Origin: Tritrichomonas foetus
Taxonomy: Eukaryota > Parabasalia > Tritrichomonadida > Tritrichomonadidae
Reading direction: 5' to 3'
Length of the DNA: 54,004 nt
Assembly (NCBI GenBank): GCA_001839685.1
Contig: MLAK01000718.1
Span: 1-54,004 of the forward strand
In this document: piece after piece, positions 39,655 through 49,660 of the stretch
Numbering within the stretch: position 1 is the first letter of the stretch
Layout: every line of letters starts with the position of its first letter
The notes under the pieces: model-generated
Database searches by the model: none
Seen by the model: only the letters and a program-made list of their open reading frames with translations
What the model was told of the DNA's origin: nothing
Position numbers and translations under genes: made by a program

Positions 39655-40578
39655 TCAAATCAATTCTTCAATATCTTCTCCAGTATTATCTTCTGTAACT
39701 TCAACCAAAGGATTAGTATTCATTTTTTGCGAATCGACAACGTTTGATTGTTGTTGCTGTGGCTGATCAAGTTCTTCGAAGACACGATGAGCTAGCAATT
39801 CATCGATATCAATTCGAAAAGTTTCAAGTTGGAGGCACTTTTCGATCAAATCTTTGGCAAGCGGTGAAATATTATCAATTGTTGATAAAGATTTCGGCAT
39901 TTTATTATTTAATACAGCAACAAATAACTCATGTGGTGTTCTCATTTCATCATAAGGTGTTTCACCAGTTAATAATTCTAGTAATGCTATTCCAAGTGAC
40001 CAAATATCATTACTCAATGTTTTTACCCCTCGAAGCCTTTCCGGCGAATTATATGCATCTATGTCGATCGATGAAGCCGAGATGACACGTCCAGAAAGCC
40101 CAGTGAGTGGTAAACGTAGTTTTACCGAACCTGTGCCGGGTTTAATGAAAACATATGAAAGTGAAATCGATCCATGTCGAATATTCTGTTTGTGAAGTGA
40201 CTTAACGGCCGTTGTCAAATTTTTGAACCATTTGAGAAGATTACGAGTCGTTGGACGGGTGTCAATCGATCGCATGTATTCAGTGAGTGATGGTGATTGT
40301 GCTGCTTCAGTAATTACGACAAAACGTGGGGGGATTGAGGTTTTCCATAATGCCAAAATATTTAAAAGCGTTGGACAGCTTATCTTGCTTGCGTTTGTGA
40401 GCTTTTGAAATGCAGCTTCGATTTCTTCATCCGAAAGTTTGTCGTTTATAAATTCGTACCAATATACTTGGATTCCAGTGCTCTGTTCAACAGCTAAGTA
40501 GCAGACATAATCGTGATAGGATGCTTGAACTTGGTTCATTCTGACGAAGCGACCATTTGGATCCTTAATCTCCGTCAT
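39655..40578 (-). CDS. WNK/NRBP-like pseudokinase
   Basis: This 307-aa protein has an ATG at 40578 and a GAAAAAGTTAACGAAC motif about 39 bp upstream. The kinase fold is clear: IQVYWYEF (about 37-43, as in NRBP/WNK beta-3), a PSLTEYM hinge, and a SLHKQNIRHGSISLSYVFI catalytic loop. It continues with a YNSPE motif (178-180) and DIWSLGIALLEL (191-200). HRD is replaced by HGS (135-137) and DFG by LTG (158-160), and no Gly-rich loop or VAIK Lys is evident. It should not transfer phosphate. NRBP-type pseudokinases serve as scaffolds in trafficking and signalling. A Gln-rich, acidic tail ends the protein. Confidence 0.8.
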   Translation of the reverse strand: MTEIKDPNGRFVRMNQVQASYHDYVCYLAVEQSTGIQVYWYEFINDKLSDEEIEAAFQKLTNASKISCPTLLNILALWKTSIPPRFVVITEAAQSPSLTEYMRSIDTRPTTRNLLKWFKNLTTAVKSLHKQNIRHGSISLSYVFIKPGTGSVKLRLPLTGLSGRVISASSIDIDAYNSPERLRGVKTLSNDIWSLGIALLELLTGETPYDEMRTPHELFVAVLNNKMPKSLSTIDNISPLAKDLIEKCLQLETFRIDIDELLAHRVFEELDQPQQQQSNVVDSQKMNTNPLVEVTEDNTGEDIEELI

Positions 40579-40616
40579 TTGAGAATCTGTAATCGTGAGA
40601 GTTTTTTTTGTTCGTT

Positions 40617-40625
40617 AACTTTTTC
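40617..40625 (-). promoter_or_regulatory. GAAAAAGTT upstream motif
   Basis: The minus strand reads GAAAAAGTTAACGAAC, 39 bp before the ATG at 40578. TAACGA matches a reported Myb core (from memory). Confidence 0.5.
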
Positions 40626-40904
40626 TATGTATGAGACAAATTGCATATGTAATGACTAATTATACTCTTAAAAATGCAGTACGATATGAAATTCGATAAT
40701 TCTTGTGGGATGAATCCCATCAATTCATATCATCCTCTCCGACCATACGTACGTATATGTTTTTGCACTTTGGAGAGACAAATGATATGAAATGATTCAT
40801 CATTTTCCCATCAATAATAGGCAAACTTTTATCATATTTCACATTTTGATATTATTCTATAAACAATATTCTCCGTTTACTAGCACTATCATCATAATCG
40901 TCAT

Positions 40905-41215
40905 GATCATCATGAAAATTCTTCATAATCATGAAAGTTCTTCATAATCATGAAAGTTCTTCATAATCATGAAAGTTCTTCATAATCATAAAAATTCTTC
41001 ATAATCATGAAAATTCTTCATAATCATGAAANNNNNNNNNNNNNNNNNNNNNNNNNNNNNNNNNNNNNNNNNNNNNNNNNNNNNNNNNNNNNNNNNNNNN
41101 NNNNNNNNNNNNNNNNNNNNNNNNNNNNNNNNNNNNNNNNNNNNNNNNNNNAAAATTCTTCATAATCATGAAAATTCTTCATAATCATGAAAATTCTTCA
41201 TAATCATGAAAGTTG
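40905..41215. repeat. 19-bp tandem repeat array interrupted by an assembly gap
   Basis: The unit TTCTTCATAATCATGAAAR (R = A or G) repeats head to tail, about seven copies before and three after the gap. 120 N (41032-41151) hide further units. Each unit contains TCATAATCATGA, a near-palindrome. The array lies between the two pseudokinase genes and upstream of both. Confidence 0.85.
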
Positions 41216-41340
41216 TAATCATGAATTGGGAAGTTATGATTACGATTTATTAATCAGATGAAACAACTTCACAGAAAAAAATACGAGATTTTCAAACATT
41301 TACTCTATTTCGTGAATTTTATATTCAAACAAACATAATA

Positions 41341-42744
41341 TTATTCTTCTGTAATGAATGTCAATAAATTTGCTGGCATTTTCATCCTCTCAGATGACCC
41401 TGATTTATTTTCTGGTCTCAAAACTAGACTCTGGGAGATTCTCGGTTGAATTTTCAGAAGATCTTTAGTTTTTACTGTTCTGAGAGGTTGTCCATGTTTC
41501 GTTAGTGATGGTTGCGCTACTACTCTTTTGTTCAGATTTGCTTTAGCGCGAGGTTTTTCAGGAGCTATTGCAATAAGTTGTCTGGCAGTCGCACGTGTTG
41601 ATGCATCAAGATTGACAGTTCTTTTAATGATGGTTCGAATTTCATGCGGCACTTTCATTGCTGGATCAAATTTGCAAGATGTGATTGACTGGACAAGCTG
41701 GTATCTGTTTCGTGTACTCCATGGGAAAGAACCTGTCATCATGTATAGAAGTAAAACTCCAAGCGACCAAACATCACTACTTTCTGATGGTTTATTTTCC
41801 GAATTTGATTTGCCTTGATCAAAAAGTTCAGGTGAGGCTAATCCAATATTATATGCCTCATAATGAGTATGAACTAAATATAAGTTTGGTGGTGGGTTTT
41901 CAAGATCAGTGAGTATAAGGCCCATACTATGACTATATGATCCACTATTTCGAATTGCTGCCGGGCGAACATTTTCGATAACAAAATTGCCATTATTTTG
42001 GTTTTTTTGGGCTTCCTGAGTTTTTTTGATATTATTTGACTGATAACTGTCAGTACTACTATTACTACTACAACTGCTTAAAAAACTTCCAATATTGATA
42101 TCCTGGGCTGAACTTGCATTCATCATTCCTCCATTGCTAGATTTGTTATGCAAACTATTTTCACCATGACTTTTAACAAAGTTGTCAATATTTGTTCCAC
42201 TGAAATGATTGGTACCACGAGCAAGTGGTGAATTCTGAACATTATCAGCACTATTATTTGTAGCAACTGGATGTTTGCAAACATTATTGTTATTAATTCC
42301 ATGAGTAATGAATATATTAGATAGCTTCAAGAATGTTGGCGAAATTTTGTTGATGTGAAGATGCGCAATCGATCTGACTACAATTTTCCAGAGTGCAAAA
42401 AGGATATTTTTGTCAATTGAATTAATTTCATCTGGTCTGAGGGATGAAAGAGGAGTTCCATTGACATATTTCCGAATTAAAATAATCGAATTATCATTCG
42501 GGATAATTTCGTCATATGCAACGATAAACGGCGATTTTAAATGTTGAATTTCGGTTTGGTACTTCAAAAAGTTGATACAAGCTTCCTCATTTGGGAAACT
42601 TAATTTTGGTCTGATTTTCACGACAACTTGTTCTCCGTTTCGATCATCTTCTGCCAGAAATGTTGAAACACCATGAGATCCTTGAGGGGTTCGCAATTCT
42701 TGAATGATTTTATACTGGGGCGGAAGAGATTCACTAAAATTCAT
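41341..42744 (-). CDS. Protein pseudokinase with a large Asn/Ser-rich insert
   Basis: This 467-aa protein has an ATG at 42744. The kinase N-lobe is present (YKIIQELRTPQGSHGVSTFLAEDD, with a Lys in VVVKI at K43), and the C-lobe keeps LKLSN (139-143), a DVWSLGVLLLYMMTGSFPW segment and the final helices. The HRD triad is PTF (136-138) and DFG is DLE in LILTDLENP. Between them is an insert of about 130 residues, Asn/Ser-rich and probably disordered. The tail is basic. With the catalytic Asp absent it is likely non-catalytic, although the beta-3 Lys could still bind ATP. The family resembles trichomonad CAMK/NEK-like kinases but the group is unsure. Confidence 0.75.
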   Translation of the reverse strand: MNFSESLPPQYKIIQELRTPQGSHGVSTFLAEDDRNGEQVVVKIRPKLSFPNEEACINFLKYQTEIQHLKSPFIVAYDEIIPNDNSIILIRKYVNGTPLSSLRPDEINSIDKNILFALWKIVVRSIAHLHINKISPTFLKLSNIFITHGINNNNVCKHPVATNNSADNVQNSPLARGTNHFSGTNIDNFVKSHGENSLHNKSSNGGMMNASSAQDINIGSFLSSCSSNSSTDSYQSNNIKKTQEAQKNQNNGNFVIENVRPAAIRNSGSYSHSMGLILTDLENPPPNLYLVHTHYEAYNIGLASPELFDQGKSNSENKPSESSDVWSLGVLLLYMMTGSFPWSTRNRYQLVQSITSCKFDPAMKVPHEIRTIIKRTVNLDASTRATARQLIAIAPEKPRAKANLNKRVVAQPSLTKHGQPLRTVKTKDLLKIQPRISQSLVLRPENKSGSSERMKMPANLLTFITEE

Positions 42745-44022
42745 GATTATCAGTTATGAAAGAATTCACATCTTAGATAATCACAATTTTCAATAAAAAG
42801 TTCTTTTTGATGGTTTTATACGTATAATTTTGTTATATTTTTATAAAAAATTGTGAAAATCGAAGAAATTTGAAAAGATTTTAGAATTATATTTTGAGAT
42901 GGGTGTTCAAAGTAGTTCACAAATTTGAAACGATTATTTTTATTTTTTCATATACAATTGATAAGGATTATCTTTAATTAAAGGATCTTTCCAGAAAAAA
43001 GTTATATGCCATCTTTTTTCACCCAAATATTATTCAGAGCTGTGAGTTGATCCTTTTCGTATATCAAATTGAATTGATGTTATTGAATTTTTAAAGGCGT
43101 TGTTTGCCGTGAATAAACTTACGAGTTTTGAGGAAACTTTTTGAATGTATGTTACTTTTTAAAGTCATAAATAGTCAAATTCAAAGAATAATTCAAAAAG
43201 TGTCGTCATAGAATTTCTATCAATTCTCAATATTTGTGAGAAACCGATTTTTCGAAAGATCATACATGACAGTTCAAGGTGAAAACTATTCACTGAAAAG
43301 TTCAGATTTTTATTTCAACCAAAACATTCCTCCTGAAAGTAAATCCACAAATTTTGGAGGAAAAGAAAGAAATTAGAAAAAAAGTCGTTTTTATGGTTAT
43401 TTTCATGTATTTTTAGTATTTCTGACACAATCTAATGAAGTATTGCAATTTCGAAAAGAAATCTTGTTTCTAGGTTTCAAAGAAGGTCAAGGTGAAAATA
43501 ATCTGCTTGAATGAAAATAGTTTTCTGAAGAAAAAAATATGATGAGAAGCATATCTATTCCTTGATAGATAACATATTATTGTCAAAATAAATTCTTTCA
43601 TTTTTTTTCAGTTTAAATTTAGAATTACATTCAACAATTTTTAAAAGACACTAATTGCTGCACTTAGTTTATCAAAATGATTTCCCATATATATTATTGT
43701 GTAGCAACAATTTTTCCCGATTATCCCCACTTTATGTATTCTGCCATTTATCTATTGAAATAATTGTGATTGAAATAGCCTTTAATCGACCAATTAATAG
43801 TTAAATATTTTGTTGGTGTAACTTTTTCAGTTATAGTTAAGAATTTTCAGAGCATCATTCAATATTCAAATTCAATAACGTTTGCTGCATTTAACAAAAT
43901 ATTTCAATAATCATTCAATTTTATGCGATGTTACCCACAAAGTTTGTGTATAGTTCTGAGGAAAACGCGGTTACATATCATTCCAAAATCTAAAATTATA
44001 TCTCGCAAGCGAATCAAATAAT
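42745..44022. other. Intergenic region between divergent genes
   Basis: About 1.28 kb of AT-rich DNA without a gene. It has an opposed pair AAAAAGTT / AACTTTTT near 42800 and AACTTTTTC at 43820-43828. Confidence 0.45.
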
Positions 44023-47000
44023 ATGACATTTTTAAGCTTATCCTTTCGAGAATGGCCATATCCAACAAAACAACGAAAAAAAGAATGCTGTGCATGGGGA
44101 GAATGTGGATTTTTAGCATATTCTCTTGGAAATAGCGTAACGATTTACTCAAATGAAATCGGCAGATTTTCTCCAATGTATATGTGGAGTCCTTTTGAAC
44201 ATGAAGTCAGTTGCATGGGCTGGTACGACGGCTCATGCACACCATCAATTGTTCAGCCGCTTTTAGCGATAGGAAATATAAAAGGAAGCATTGCAGTATT
44301 TGATGTAAGGAATAAAAATGTCCTTGGCAAAGCCTCGTTTAAAGGAGATGTACCATTAACTTTAATGTGGTCTCCATTTTATCGTTCTCGATTTTATATC
44401 GGTACGAAAAATGGATTTTTAAATTGTATGCAAATGGATGAAAAAACACAGCCAGATATTGCAATTCGTGCCCAACTCAATCTTGGATTCAGTGTTGATT
44501 TTATTGCAATTGATCCACAAACAGGCACAACAGTTGCTGTTGCTTCAAAAGATGGTCATTTTACTGTAATTAGTTCAATAACCAATACTAAATCTTCAGA
44601 CACATTTAAATCATATACACTTCCTTTGAAAGACTCGAAAGATACAATTACAACATTAAGTTTTTTCCCTGACCAGCCAAATTTCTTGATTTTATCAACA
44701 CAGTACACTTCTCATTTATTTTCGATTCATGAACAAGCAACATTACCTTATATTCAAACTGAAGGAATTAGATTCATATCATCACCAAGTAAATCAACAA
44801 ATCGAATTATTATTGGTTACGATGATGCAATTTCTTTATGGCAATATAATTCAGATGGTTGGCGTCGTTTGTCAATGACCACTTTTTCAACATTAAAGGG
44901 AATTTATCCTGAAGCTAAAATGTATACTTCGCTTGATGATAAAGTTATTGTCTTTTCGGAATCACACTGGCTGACAGTTATTGAAGAGCATTATGATAAA
45001 CTTTTCATTGCACAGAGAATTAAAATGATGCCATCAAAACCGCTCGATTGGGATTTTAGAAAAGGTTCAATTGCTTTTGTTAACGAATCAGGAAGTGTAA
45101 TGGTTACTTCGTGGACCCCTGATGCTGTTATTCAACCGCAGACTGGTTTTGGTGGTGTTGTTTCTATGGATGATTTGGCATCAACAATGAAGGAATTAAG
45201 AAAAGAAGATAACTTTAATATATTGGATGAAGATAATGAGAATTCTCCTTACGTTGAAGAATATGATAATAGTTATAGTAATTATAGTATTTATAATCAA
45301 AATAATGATTTTAATGAGTATGATAAGGGATTTAATAATTTTAATAATTCCAATAATTTCAGTGGCTTCAGTAATCTCAAACCTAGTTTAAATACATTCA
45401 ATGAATTTCATAATAATAATGACTTAACTCCTAAAAATACACATAGAGTTACAATTTCAGATAATATGCAATCAATTTTGAAAACAGATAATGAAAGTAA
45501 AACTTCAAGCGGCCGTTCAAAAGGAGCAACTTTTTCACAATTAATGGAATCAAATGATTTAGAAATTGATGTTGATCAAGGCGAATTCGAAAATGCTTTT
45601 GATTTTTCAACAAATTTTGTAAGTATTCCTGCATCACATGTTAAAGCCGCAATGTCAACAAGAAGATCTTCAAAAGCAATTCGAGAAGATGTTAAAAAGA
45701 TTTGGAAACAAATGGTTGATGATTCTAGTTCTCCAACCCAAATTCAACCTTTACTTCTTCCAGTTGAAGTTAATAGTGAAGAGTACAAAAACATTAAAGT
45801 CCCAGGTGAAACAAATCAATCATTATGTGGAAATTCGAATACATTATTGCTTTCATTCCAAATTGCATCATTCCCAATAAATCATGTAATGTGGGGACCT
45901 GGTGGAAAATTAATTGTGTGGACGTTCCATGACGGAAAAAATACACTTGAAATGATTGATTTTAAGAAACGAGAAACCAAAACACTTTTAGCTATGCAAT
46001 TAAATGCAATTAATGTTCCAATTACAAGAATATTCTTTTCAGAAGATCGATCCATCTTTTGCATCATAATTGGTGAGCAAACAGCAGTTTTCATGTCAAT
46101 CGCGTCTGCACCGAAACAAATTGGATCACTCACTTTTAATTCTCCAGTTATTGGATCATTTGGACCAACTGGATATGATTGCGTTTTCTTATCCAAAAAT
46201 TCAACATTATATAGAGTTACAGTGAACATTATTGACGGTGCAACAATTAAGAAAAAATATAAACTTCCTTCAAAAAGAGGTGAACCTACTTTTATTTCTT
46301 GGGTAAATTCTGGATTAATTGTTGGAACTGCATTAGGAAAAGTTCACGTTTATTATGGTCCTGGATTCTCTGAATATAGAAGTATTATTACAATTACTAA
46401 TCCTGTTGAATATGTTTATCAATCTGATAATAATGCATTCTTCATAATGGATAATCAAAGAAACGCAGTAATTCATAAAACTCTCGAAGATATTCCGATA
46501 AATGGAAAAGTAAATAACATTAAACCAGCATCACCTGATACATTTTTAATGAACATTTCAGGCAGTGGTAAACTTGTGGTTTTATCAACAACAGGAAAAT
46601 TCAGTCCTCTTCCACCACCTTGTGTTTCAAGATGCCCACTTGTTCAAGATCCAGTTCGATATCAACGAGAATTAAATAACTTGGTGTTAAGATCACCTGA
46701 TGAAGCAATTAAAGCATGTAGATTATATGGTGCAATCTTTATAATGAGGTTAATTCAAGCCAAACAAAATCCAAATGCGTTGAGTGAACATTTATCATGG
46801 TTGAATGGCTTAATCTCTGAATGTGTTAACTTTTCATCTTGGGCAATTCGTCTTGCTTTAAAGGTTGGAGATAATGCAACTGCAAGAAATATTTTATTGA
46901 TGACATCTCCATCTAGTCCTGATTACATTATCAATTTGACCAAAGCAGCTTTGTTCGATACTCATCAACCTGGAGAAGCAGTAGAAACAGTTGCTCAATC

Positions 47001-47328
47001 ATTATTTGAGAATAATAAAAATGATGAAGCAATTGATGTACTACTTATCACTGGTGCTGTTGACATTGCAGTAAAGCATTTAATTGATCAAGGAAATATT
47101 CGTGACGCTGCAATGCTTCTTCGAATGAGGCGGGATAAAACAAAAATTTTCGATTTATATCACAAAGTTGCAAACATGTTAATTGATCAAAGAAAACTTA
47201 TGCTTGGATTAATCATGCTTTCAGAAGGAGGCTTTAATGGCGAAATGGTTGGGCTCATATCAAGCATTATTGGTGTAGAGTTTTCTCATCTCCTTTCTTT
47301 CCTTGATGAAAATGATGTCCACTATTAA
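44023..47328 (+). CDS. WD40-repeat and alpha-solenoid protein
   Basis: This 1101-aa protein has an ATG at 44023. Residues 1-390 and about 590-860 are beta-propeller-like, with blade motifs such as PLLAIGNIKGSIAVFDVRN, MWSPFYRSRFYIGTKNG and HVMWGPGGKLIVWTF. Between them (about 405-500) is an Asn-rich low-complexity stretch. Residues about 870-1101 form a helical solenoid with TPR-like units. Two propellers plus a solenoid is the layout of protocoatomer-type proteins such as WDR11, WDR17 or intraflagellar transport subunits. I cannot choose between them. A vesicle-coat, tethering or flagellar transport role is inferred. It has no membrane segment. Confidence 0.7.
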   Translation: MTFLSLSFREWPYPTKQRKKECCAWGECGFLAYSLGNSVTIYSNEIGRFSPMYMWSPFEHEVSCMGWYDGSCTPSIVQPLLAIGNIKGSIAVFDVRNKNVLGKASFKGDVPLTLMWSPFYRSRFYIGTKNGFLNCMQMDEKTQPDIAIRAQLNLGFSVDFIAIDPQTGTTVAVASKDGHFTVISSITNTKSSDTFKSYTLPLKDSKDTITTLSFFPDQPNFLILSTQYTSHLFSIHEQATLPYIQTEGIRFISSPSKSTNRIIIGYDDAISLWQYNSDGWRRLSMTTFSTLKGIYPEAKMYTSLDDKVIVFSESHWLTVIEEHYDKLFIAQRIKMMPSKPLDWDFRKGSIAFVNESGSVMVTSWTPDAVIQPQTGFGGVVSMDDLASTMKELRKEDNFNILDEDNENSPYVEEYDNSYSNYSIYNQNNDFNEYDKGFNNFNNSNNFSGFSNLKPSLNTFNEFHNNNDLTPKNTHRVTISDNMQSILKTDNESKTSSGRSKGATFSQLMESNDLEIDVDQGEFENAFDFSTNFVSIPASHVKAAMSTRRSSKAIREDVKKIWKQMVDDSSSPTQIQPLLLPVEVNSEEYKNIKVPGETNQSLCGNSNTLLLSFQIASFPINHVMWGPGGKLIVWTFHDGKNTLEMIDFKKRETKTLLAMQLNAINVPITRIFFSEDRSIFCIIIGEQTAVFMSIASAPKQIGSLTFNSPVIGSFGPTGYDCVFLSKNSTLYRVTVNIIDGATIKKKYKLPSKRGEPTFISWVNSGLIVGTALGKVHVYYGPGFSEYRSIITITNPVEYVYQSDNNAFFIMDNQRNAVIHKTLEDIPINGKVNNIKPASPDTFLMNISGSGKLVVLSTTGKFSPLPPPCVSRCPLVQDPVRYQRELNNLVLRSPDEAIKACRLYGAIFIMRLIQAKQNPNALSEHLSWLNGLISECVNFSSWAIRLALKVGDNATARNILLMTSPSSPDYIINLTKAALFDTHQPGEAVETVAQSLFENNKNDEAIDVLLITGAVDIAVKHLIDQGNIRDAAMLLRMRRDKTKIFDLYHKVANMLIDQRKLMLGLIMLSEGGFNGEMVGLISSIIGVEFSHLLSFLDENDVHY

Positions 47329-47691
47329 AAAGTTTAACGGATTATAGAATATTAATTATAAAAATAGATATATTATTTATTATGAATTGTCTTCTTTCCC
47401 TTATTTTTGTTTTTCGTTAATTTATGATTAGTTGGTTCTCATGATATTTTGTCAAATGAGGTTAAATATATATTTCCATGTAAGACACAGAAAGAAACAT
47501 TGTCATCTTACAATTTTGTTTGATTAAAAGCATATACTTATGATGATGTGAAACTTATTAAAGAATTATACCGATGTTGGAACAATTAATGAATACTGAG
47601 TTAGATAGATAGATATCTTAAAAACCATAAGAACAATTCAAATAATATTGTGAAATGGTAATTTCATAAAGTATTCAAAGTGAATATACCG
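47329..47691. other. Intergenic region
   Basis: 360 bp with no recognised features other than AT-rich leader sequence. Confidence 0.4.
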
Positions 47692-48288
47692 ATGAACCTT
47701 TTCATCACATCAACAATAATTTGCTCATTTATTTCCTTATGCACAACATCCGGAGCCTTTTTTACAGAGGCATTATATCTTGAAAATCAAAAACTTGGTG
47801 GATATGGGACTTCTCTTGATAGTTTTCTAAGATATTCAATTGTGGCACTTATGATATCTTTCTTTTTCCAAACTTTGTTTTCTCTAATCCATAAAGCATG
47901 GGCAAGAGGTATTGCTATTGTAATAGCATTGGAAATATTTATTCACAATATTTTGTCTTTAATTTTTCTCATTACTTCGAAAAAAAGAACAATGAAAATG
48001 TTTTCGATGCTTTTCATACCTGGTGAAATGAGTGGTGATATTATAATGAAAAAGCATAATTGTTGTGGATGGGATAATTCAACACAATATTTAGGCTTAT
48101 GTACTTCTAACATAACTTGTAATGAAGTTATTAGTAACTTATTTCCAGGGAAAAAGTCAATAATTGTACCTCTCCTTTCAATCTCAATTGTACTTGATTT
48201 CTACGATTTTGTTGTTCTAATTTATTCAATGAAATTCATCAGTCCACATCTCCCATCTTTTAAAAGGGGATATTCTTCAATAAGATAG
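47692..48288 (+). CDS. Tetraspanin-family membrane protein
   Basis: The frame opens at GTG (47680). The first ATG is 47692 (198 aa), which gives the usual short N-terminus before TM1. There are four hydrophobic segments: near residues 4-24, 44-66, 71-95 and 160-185. A small first loop follows TM1. The larger second loop (about 97-158) contains the hallmark HNCCGWDN (CCG motif) and further Cys in LGLC and NITC for disulfides. Tetraspanins organise membrane microdomains, and in trichomonads they are linked to adherence and extracellular vesicles. The C-terminus is short and basic. Confidence 0.85.
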   Translation: MNLFITSTIICSFISLCTTSGAFFTEALYLENQKLGGYGTSLDSFLRYSIVALMISFFFQTLFSLIHKAWARGIAIVIALEIFIHNILSLIFLITSKKRTMKMFSMLFIPGEMSGDIIMKKHNCCGWDNSTQYLGLCTSNITCNEVISNLFPGKKSIIVPLLSISIVLDFYDFVVLIYSMKFISPHLPSFKRGYSSIR

Positions 48289-48664
48289 AGCCAATCACAA
48301 TGTTTGTATCATAATGTTAATAAAATTAATGAATGTCAAAATCCAGCATTAACTTTTATATTTAAAAATGGTTTTTTTTCTCCCATTTCATACACTTCTT
48401 AACATCAAAAACATTCTATTGATACACAAGAACATTTCATCTGTAGTTTACTCGCTTTCCATGAAAATTCTCTCTTCAGGAGAGTCTCTTGGACATTTAA
48501 ACATTATTCTTTCATATATAAGACAATTTATACCTGTTGAAAATATGAATTCATATTTTTATTTAAATATCAAGAAGACGTGAGACAGAGAGAAAAAGAA
48601 AAAATAAAAAAAAGATGAAATCATGAATTTCTAGAAACTTTAACATAAACAAGTGCCGTAAAAT
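48289..48664. other. Intergenic region
   Basis: Between convergent genes. A 71-aa open frame (48368-48583) has no domain. ATTAACTTTTAT lies 20 bp before its ATG, but this is not enough to call a gene. Confidence 0.4.
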
Positions 48665-49177
48665 TCATTGATGCTCTATACATTCCATTATCCTATTATA
48701 ACCATCAATAATTCCATCGCCATTCTTTGCGTTACATGATTGAATGAGTATATTTTGATTTTTAAATGTATCAATTTTTAATAATGTTCGAATTTCTTCT
48801 TCAGAAATCGCTTTTTCTGCTGCTGCGAAGTTGATATAAATTAGGATTGGCTTATCAGTTGTATCTTCCGCATTCAGGATTTGAAGTGCATTATCAGCAA
48901 ACTTCTGAATGTCTTTCCGGTTTCTTGCATCAACAACAAAAACAATCCCATTTGCAAGTTTCCGATTGATCATCCATTGATCTGCTTGATGACCTGGAAT
49001 GTCCCAGATTTCTACCTGCCGATCATGATAGATCGCATACGATATTTCGGTGCTTACTGTGGGATTAGTAACACGAAATGAGTGATATTCAATTTGTCCA
49101 ATGATGGTGGATTTCCCAGCTCCAGTTAAACCACAAAACAATAATATTAATGAATCTGAACTACAACAACATCCCAT
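48665..49177 (-). CDS. Arf-like small GTPase with N-terminal MGCCC and unusual G motifs
   Basis: The frame opens at TTG (49186). I start at the ATG at 49177 because it yields MGCCCSS, a textbook N-myristoylation plus palmitoylation signal (170 aa). The P-loop GLTGAGKST is at 16-24, a switch Thr in PTVSTE is at 40-43, and WDIPGH (58-63) replaces the Arf WDVGGQ. The G4 motif NKxD reads NFAA (116-119), keeping only Asn, and G5 is SCNAKNGDG. With Gln replaced by His in G3 and the Asp of NKxD missing, guanine specificity and hydrolysis are likely altered. A membrane-bound trafficking or ciliary Arl-like role is inferred. Confidence 0.8.
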   Translation of the reverse strand: MGCCCSSDSLILLFCGLTGAGKSTIIGQIEYHSFRVTNPTVSTEISYAIYHDRQVEIWDIPGHQADQWMINRKLANGIVFVVDARNRKDIQKFADNALQILNAEDTTDKPILIYINFAAAEKAISEEEIRTLLKIDTFKNQNILIQSCNAKNGDGIIDGYNRIMECIEHQ

Positions 49178-49660
49178 TCTAGCCAATGTTGATGTAGAAT
49201 ACTCTCAGAAATATTAATATTAATCTTCTAAAACTTTTCGAAGAGAGGATATTTTCACAATCAAAATTGAAAGTAAATTATTAGTCATATATACTTTTTG
49301 ACTGTTTTTATCAATCTAAAATATGATCGTAAAATGAGTGATTTGTGTGGATATTTGGTCAAATTGTTCATATTGTCATGAGAAAATCTATTTTTTGGCA
49401 CGATTTTTTTACATACTAGTTTTTCGATATATGAAGTGATGTGCTTTTGATTAGTTTACACTAATATTTTCTTACCTATCTTACCCGTTTAGATTTTATA
49501 TAAATAGAATGTTTTAAACCACAAAATTGATGAACTTTCCAGAACAGTGATTCGCAATGAATTAGCTAGCCAAATTTAGCTTTGATTTGTTTGATGCCAT
49601 GATAAATTTCGATTTTGCCACGTCGATATTTGGCAATTTATCAAATATTTAGAATCCTAA
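49178..49660. other. Intergenic region at start of gene-poor tract
   Basis: AT-rich DNA without recognised features. It is followed by repeats and broken ORFs to the window end. Confidence 0.4.

Noticed and set aside
43931..44176. Minus-strand 81-aa frame overlapping the start of the WD40 gene
   Set aside because: It overlaps a well-supported gene on the other strand and has no features of its own.
48368..48583. 71-aa open frame with an AACTTTT sequence just upstream
   Set aside because: It has no domain, lies between convergent genes and overlaps AT-rich low-complexity sequence. Evidence is too weak.
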